From Vitrella brassicaformis (taxonomy: Eukaryota; Sar; Vitrellaceae): a stretch of 24,741 nucleotides of DNA. Every line of letters starts with the position of its first letter. Positions within the stretch are counted from its first letter, which is position 1. This document shows positions 20,914 through 24,741 of this stretch, piece after piece. The stretch is taken from positions 9,443-34,183 of the forward strand of contig CDMY01000664.1 of NCBI GenBank assembly GCA_001179505.1. Direction: 5' to 3'. The notes under the pieces were generated by a model. That model was not told where the DNA came from. It worked only from the letters and a program-made list of their open reading frames with translations, and ran no database searches. Both the position numbers and the translations under genes were made by a program.

Positions 20914-22662
20914 TGGGTGGGCGAGACACAGACGAGAAGGCGAGAGCATGCAGATGGATGGATGGGGGTCGGTCGTTTTTCTGTGTGTGGGGGGCGTGGA
21001 GTGCGCATGGTGGCGGCGGCCCGCTCGTGGGATGATGTTTACCTGACAGACAGATGTGATCGATCGTACCACTACCTGCACATGAGAATTGTACATAGAC
21101 AAACAGACAGACAGACAGACATTTCGCGAGGAGGTTTTTCGCAAGCAAGCAAGCCGGGTGCGTGTCCATAGTGGTTGACGGAAGCTAGCCAGGCCAGCCC
21201 TTGTCCTCTCTCGCCATGCCATGCGTGTGTCGTTCGTTCCGGCGATCGCACATGGATTCATTCTAACACATGCATTCATACAGTCCTTTTTCACTCGTCA
21301 TTGCTATCCGTGATTTATCAGTGTATTTATTATCCGTCCGTGTGAACAGACGGACGGACAAACACTGTGTGCATCGTGTGGATAAGGTGGGCGAAGGGGG
21401 GGGTGGGTGGGGTGGGGTAGAAAGCCCTGCCTGTGAGAGGACCCTTGTGTGCCGAAACACTCACACGGAGACACACAGGCAGACAGACAGACAGACAGAC
21501 ATGAGCAGCCTTTTGCCCGAATGCGCTTGTGGCATCCCCTCTCTCTGTCTGCTGCGGCTGTGCCGTGTCTCTCTGTGTGTGTGGTGTGTGTCATGGCGCA
21601 CAAAGTGTGTAGCTCTCCGCAGGGCAGGACCGACGCATCGACTCGCTCGGCTCGTGATGCATGCATTCATGGACTCACCCCCTCTCATATCTGAGCGTGT
21701 GGACTGACTGACGTATGTGTGGATAGATGGAATAGATGGAGGGGCAATTGTCGGGAACAGACACCCCCCAAAGCACCAACCAAAATGGATGGACAAAGTG
21801 TACAACACCAGAATGCGAGAGAGAAAAGCATCGCGCACACACGAGAGGAACAAGCCGCTTTCGGGAACAACCAAACTTGGAACCGACACGATCAGACGTC
21901 CTGCCCCCAACACATGGCAAAATTGGTCTGTCTGTCTGTCTGAATGAATGTTTTTGTCGAATGATGCCATCCATTGCGCATACAGTGTGGCCGCTGGCCT
22001 GGCGGTGTTTTTGAAAAGGATCCTTCGGCGTCGGGGCGATTCAACGACATGCTCACACACAGTGATGGACAACGTCAAGAAAGACACGGATGTGGGCGGG
22101 GGGGGAGTGCGTGGATGGTGTCAATGTGGCGATGCATGGCTGTGAGTGAGTGACTGAGTTGGGTCGGTCTGCGTTTTGGCGGGGAGGCCATGCTAGTCAC
22201 ACATAACAGACAGACAGTGAATACCACGTACCAGACAGACAGACAGACAGAGATGAGACAGGGTCAGTGTGTGTGTGTGAGTGGGGGGGACCAACATGTG
22301 TCTGTCGTGGTGGGGCTTCTGCTGCGCCAATCGGAAAGATACAGTACTCGTCGCCAGCACCTCAGCCGACCAGCGATTTGTCACACCACGAGTGCGGTGG
22401 GGCTATGACGGGCGCTTTCCCCACAGCGCGGCGGCCCGGTAATTTCCGCCCGTCTATTGGATAGACTAACTGCATGACTGCATGGTGGCAATTGGCGGGA
22501 GGTGTGAAAAGAGCAGCAGTGATAGCGGATTGCGTAGCGGATCAGAGCAGCCATTGCATCATTGCTTGCATGAGAGCGCATGGGAGTGCATGTCTTGAGG
22601 ACCTGGTGCGTGTTGACAGAGGGGGCCTCATTCAACCCACGTACATCCACCCTGATTCACTG

Positions 22663-22700
22663 CCAACGTCCTCGATCCCCACGATACTCGAGATTTTAAG
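22663..22700. promoter_or_regulatory. Upstream direct repeat, copy 1
   Basis: CCAACGTCCTCGATCC is followed by ACTCGAGATTTTAAG. The same two blocks recur in copy 2, 60 bases on. It lies about 130-165 bases before the phosphatase ATG. Candidate transcription-factor sites; the palindrome CTCGAG is present in both copies. Confidence 0.4.
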
Positions 22701-22722
22701 TACCCCATAAACGAAACCACCA

Positions 22723-22756
22723 CCAACGTCCTCGATCCGACTCTCGAGATTTCAAG
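22723..22756. promoter_or_regulatory. Upstream direct repeat, copy 2
   Basis: CCAACGTCCTCGATCC is followed by CTCTCGAGATTTCAAG. The spacer between the two blocks is shorter than in copy 1, so the blocks rather than the spacing are conserved. Confidence 0.4.
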
Positions 22757-22827
22757 ATCTGAGCTCGCGGAGTTGTCGTGTCGCTCTTGGCTGGTTGCAG
22801 CCATCCCGTTTGCTCTCTGTCGACAGC

Positions 22828-24741
22828 ATGGACAGCATGGAGAAGGCTGCATCCTCTGTCCTGCATCGGAGCCCGGCGGAGCTGCTCCTCTGTCCGTCGG
22901 CGCGGGTGATATCAAAACCGAACGGCGGCCACGATAGTTATTTCCATTCCACCACGGCCATGGGGGTCTATGACGGCGTCAGCGGGGTGGCGAGAGTTCC
23001 GGGCTGTGATCCAAAGGCGTTCTCATCGGTGAGATGCAGTGGCAGATGCATTTGGATGGATGGATGGATGGATGCATCTGCAGTGATGCACTGCATTATT
23101 TGTCCATGGATATCGTATCGATGCATCGACCTGTGTGGTTTTCCGTTGCAGAGGCTGGCGATGGAGTGCAACAAGGCCGAGAAGCACATCACGGAGGCCG
23201 GCTACCAGAGCAAAACCCACAAGCGAGCAGCCACGGTGCTCTCCGAGGGCATTTCGGGGCTCAGAAGCTCCGGGTTAGTAAGACCTCCATCCATCCATCC
23301 ATCCATCCATCCCATCGCTGTTGGCTCTGTGTGTTTGTTTCTGCGTCAGGTTGAGGGGGTCTACGACTGCTGTTTTGTGTACCGTCCACGGCACCAACCT
23401 GGATGTCGCGTGCATCGGCGACTCAAGGGTGAGCGTGTACCGGCGCCAGGGCGAGAAAGGCAACTTCGTCGAGATCTACCGCTCCCGCACGACCCACTTC
23501 AGACCGCACGACACGTTCAACTGCCCGGCGTAAGTGTTCCTTTGCCTGCACAGGCTGTCCTCCCACACCACACACAAACATGCCCATCCATTCATTGTGG
23601 CCGATTTCTGTCTGGTCTGTGTGTTGGTTGACAGGCAAGTGAGCCGCGTGCCGTTGGAGGTGCCAGGCCGCTACCACACCCACTGGTCCCGCGACGCCCC
23701 CTTCGCCCCGGCCACCCCCGAGAGTCTGAGAGAGCTCATGAGTGAGGAGACCGTGCGCATCCGTGTTGGCGACATGGTGGTGATGGGCTCGGACGGGCTG
23801 TGGGACAATCTGTTTCAGCACCAAGTGGCCCGCATCATCAACAGCACGCACACGGCCACCACGCGCGGCACTAGAAGCAACAGCAGCAGCCCCGTCGCCG
23901 TGAGTGAGGCCGTATCTGACGCTCTGGTCAAGGCCGCGTACCAGTGCAGTATCCTGAGGGACATCCTGTCGCCCTTCACACTCGAGGCGCGAGCTCATGC
24001 GAGGCGGGAAGTGGCGAAGATGGGACTGAGTGCGCCGCTGGGTCTGAGGCAGGACGCCAGCATGTTGGGCGGGAAGGTCAGAGCAACACTCACATCACTC
24101 CCTGCACACATGGATGGATGGATGGATGGCTGTGTACGTGTGTGTGTTCAGCCCGACGATATCACGTGTGTAGCAGCGGTGTGCGTTGGGGAGCGGCCGG
24201 CGATTGACATGGCCGTGCGGTGCAGGGAGGGCGAGATCGCCCCGCCAGCCCAGCTGGGCCCCCGTGAGATAGCCAACATGCTCCCAGACGTAAGCACACG
24301 AGGACACGCACCACAACGGACTCACACCACTATCTGCGTCTCTGTCTGTGTGGTTTCTATCCTTGGATTCCTTGTCTCTACTGCACTGCAGCTGGTGTAC
24401 CTGTCGAACATGTCGGTCATAACACACACCACACATCCACCCCACCGTCAATCGGTTTATGACGTGTCTCATTTATTTTGTGTGTGCTGATTTGATTGAC
24501 ATCCATCCATCCATCCATCCATCCATCAGTGACCAGTACTCCCATCTCGTTCGTGTGGAGGGGCGCTCGACAAGCTTCCGCACCAGACAGCTCACTGGCG
24601 TGCCCAAGAAGTTCGGTGGCGTGAGCGAGAGACCCAACGTCGGCAGGCTCGTGGGTGCCTCTGTGTCGGCCGCCATGAAAGAGCTGGCTGCCGAGAGGTA
24701 CGCTGACACGTCCATCACATCACAGCGTATGGACAGCCATG
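22828..24741 (+). CDS. PTC7-like PP2C protein phosphatase, 3' end outside window
   Basis: This is a metal-dependent Ser/Thr phosphatase. Exons: 22828-23028, 23152-23273, 23350-23529, 23635-24076, 24152-24289, a 20-base exon 24392-24411, and 24530 to the edge; a GTACGC donor at 24698 may end the last one. Phases agree. The start is the ATG at 22828, though 22837 is also possible. PP2C landmarks: GHDSYF, GVYDGVSGV (metal-binding Asp; PTC7 enzymes have ADGVGGW), CDPKAFSS as in the PTC7 GxDPxxFS, GSTTAVL, VACIGDSRVSVYR, GDMVVMGSDGLWDNLF (second Asp) and PDDITCVAA (third Asp pair). The metal-site aspartates look intact. A Thr/Ser/Asn-rich insert follows the DNLF segment, and the protein continues past PDDIT with a basic region, longer than short PTC7 proteins. 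PTC7 is mitochondrial in yeast and animals; the N-terminus here gives no clear answer. Confidence 0.88.
24500..24528. repeat. (ATCC)n at a 3' splice site
   Basis: ATCC units run directly into the CAG acceptor of the phosphatase exon starting at 24530. Confidence 0.9.

Larger units (their letters stand above)
20914..22827. other. Long gap before the phosphatase gene
   Basis: This 1.9 kb contains the 3' leader of the wall-protein gene, several CAGA/GTCT runs (near 21102-21119, 21478-21500, 21926-21942 and 22230-22250), G-rich tracts near 21395-21420 and the phosphatase promoter. Open frames here are broken and low complexity. No gene, tRNA or transposon was recognised. Confidence 0.4.

Noticed and set aside
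20914-22827. tRNA or transposon in the longest gap
   Set aside because: No cloverleaf, T-arm motif, terminal repeats or transposase-like frame could be found by eye.

Overview
This window is nuclear DNA from a GC-rich, intron-dense protist. Genes on both strands are cut into many short exons by introns of roughly 40-150 bases, and most introns and gaps carry TG/CA, TCTG, GTCC or GGAT microsatellites. An oocyst-wall-type Cys-repeat protein, together with GC and GA 5' splice sites, points to an alveolate. A chromerid such as Vitrella is my best guess, but this is inference from gene content; no marker gene fixes it.

Layout: (1) 4-1526, minus, a secreted Cys-rich protein of unknown function. 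(2) 1882-5308, plus, a fatty acyl-CoA reductase in about 17-18 exons. (3) 6111-~10743, plus, a secreted phospholipase D with two HKD-type motifs. (4) 11507-13173, minus, an ALG11-type mannosyltransferase. (5) ~13353-13895, plus, a small one-helix membrane protein whose start is unresolved. (6) 15537-17073, minus, an RBM42-like RNA-binding protein. (7) 17436-20913, plus, an 868-residue membrane-anchored oocyst-wall-like protein with 22 CPxG units. (8) 22828 to the right edge, plus, a PTC7-like PP2C phosphatase, cut by the window.

Three head-to-head pairs (genes 1/2, 4/5, 6/7) share short upstream gaps of about 180-360 bases. The convergent or tandem gaps are 0.8-1.9 kb and mostly simple repeats. 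No tRNA, rRNA, transposon or CRISPR array was seen.

The genes do not form an operon. Several products are linked to the secretory pathway or cell surface: the Cys-rich secreted protein, the secreted PLD, ALG11 (N-glycan assembly) and the wall-type protein. The fatty acyl-CoA reductase makes fatty alcohols, which could supply a waxy wall. That connection is speculative. The most notable molecular signals are non-GT introns whose placement is supported by conserved protein motifs, and intron positions in the wall gene that repeatedly split the Gly codon of its CPxG motif.
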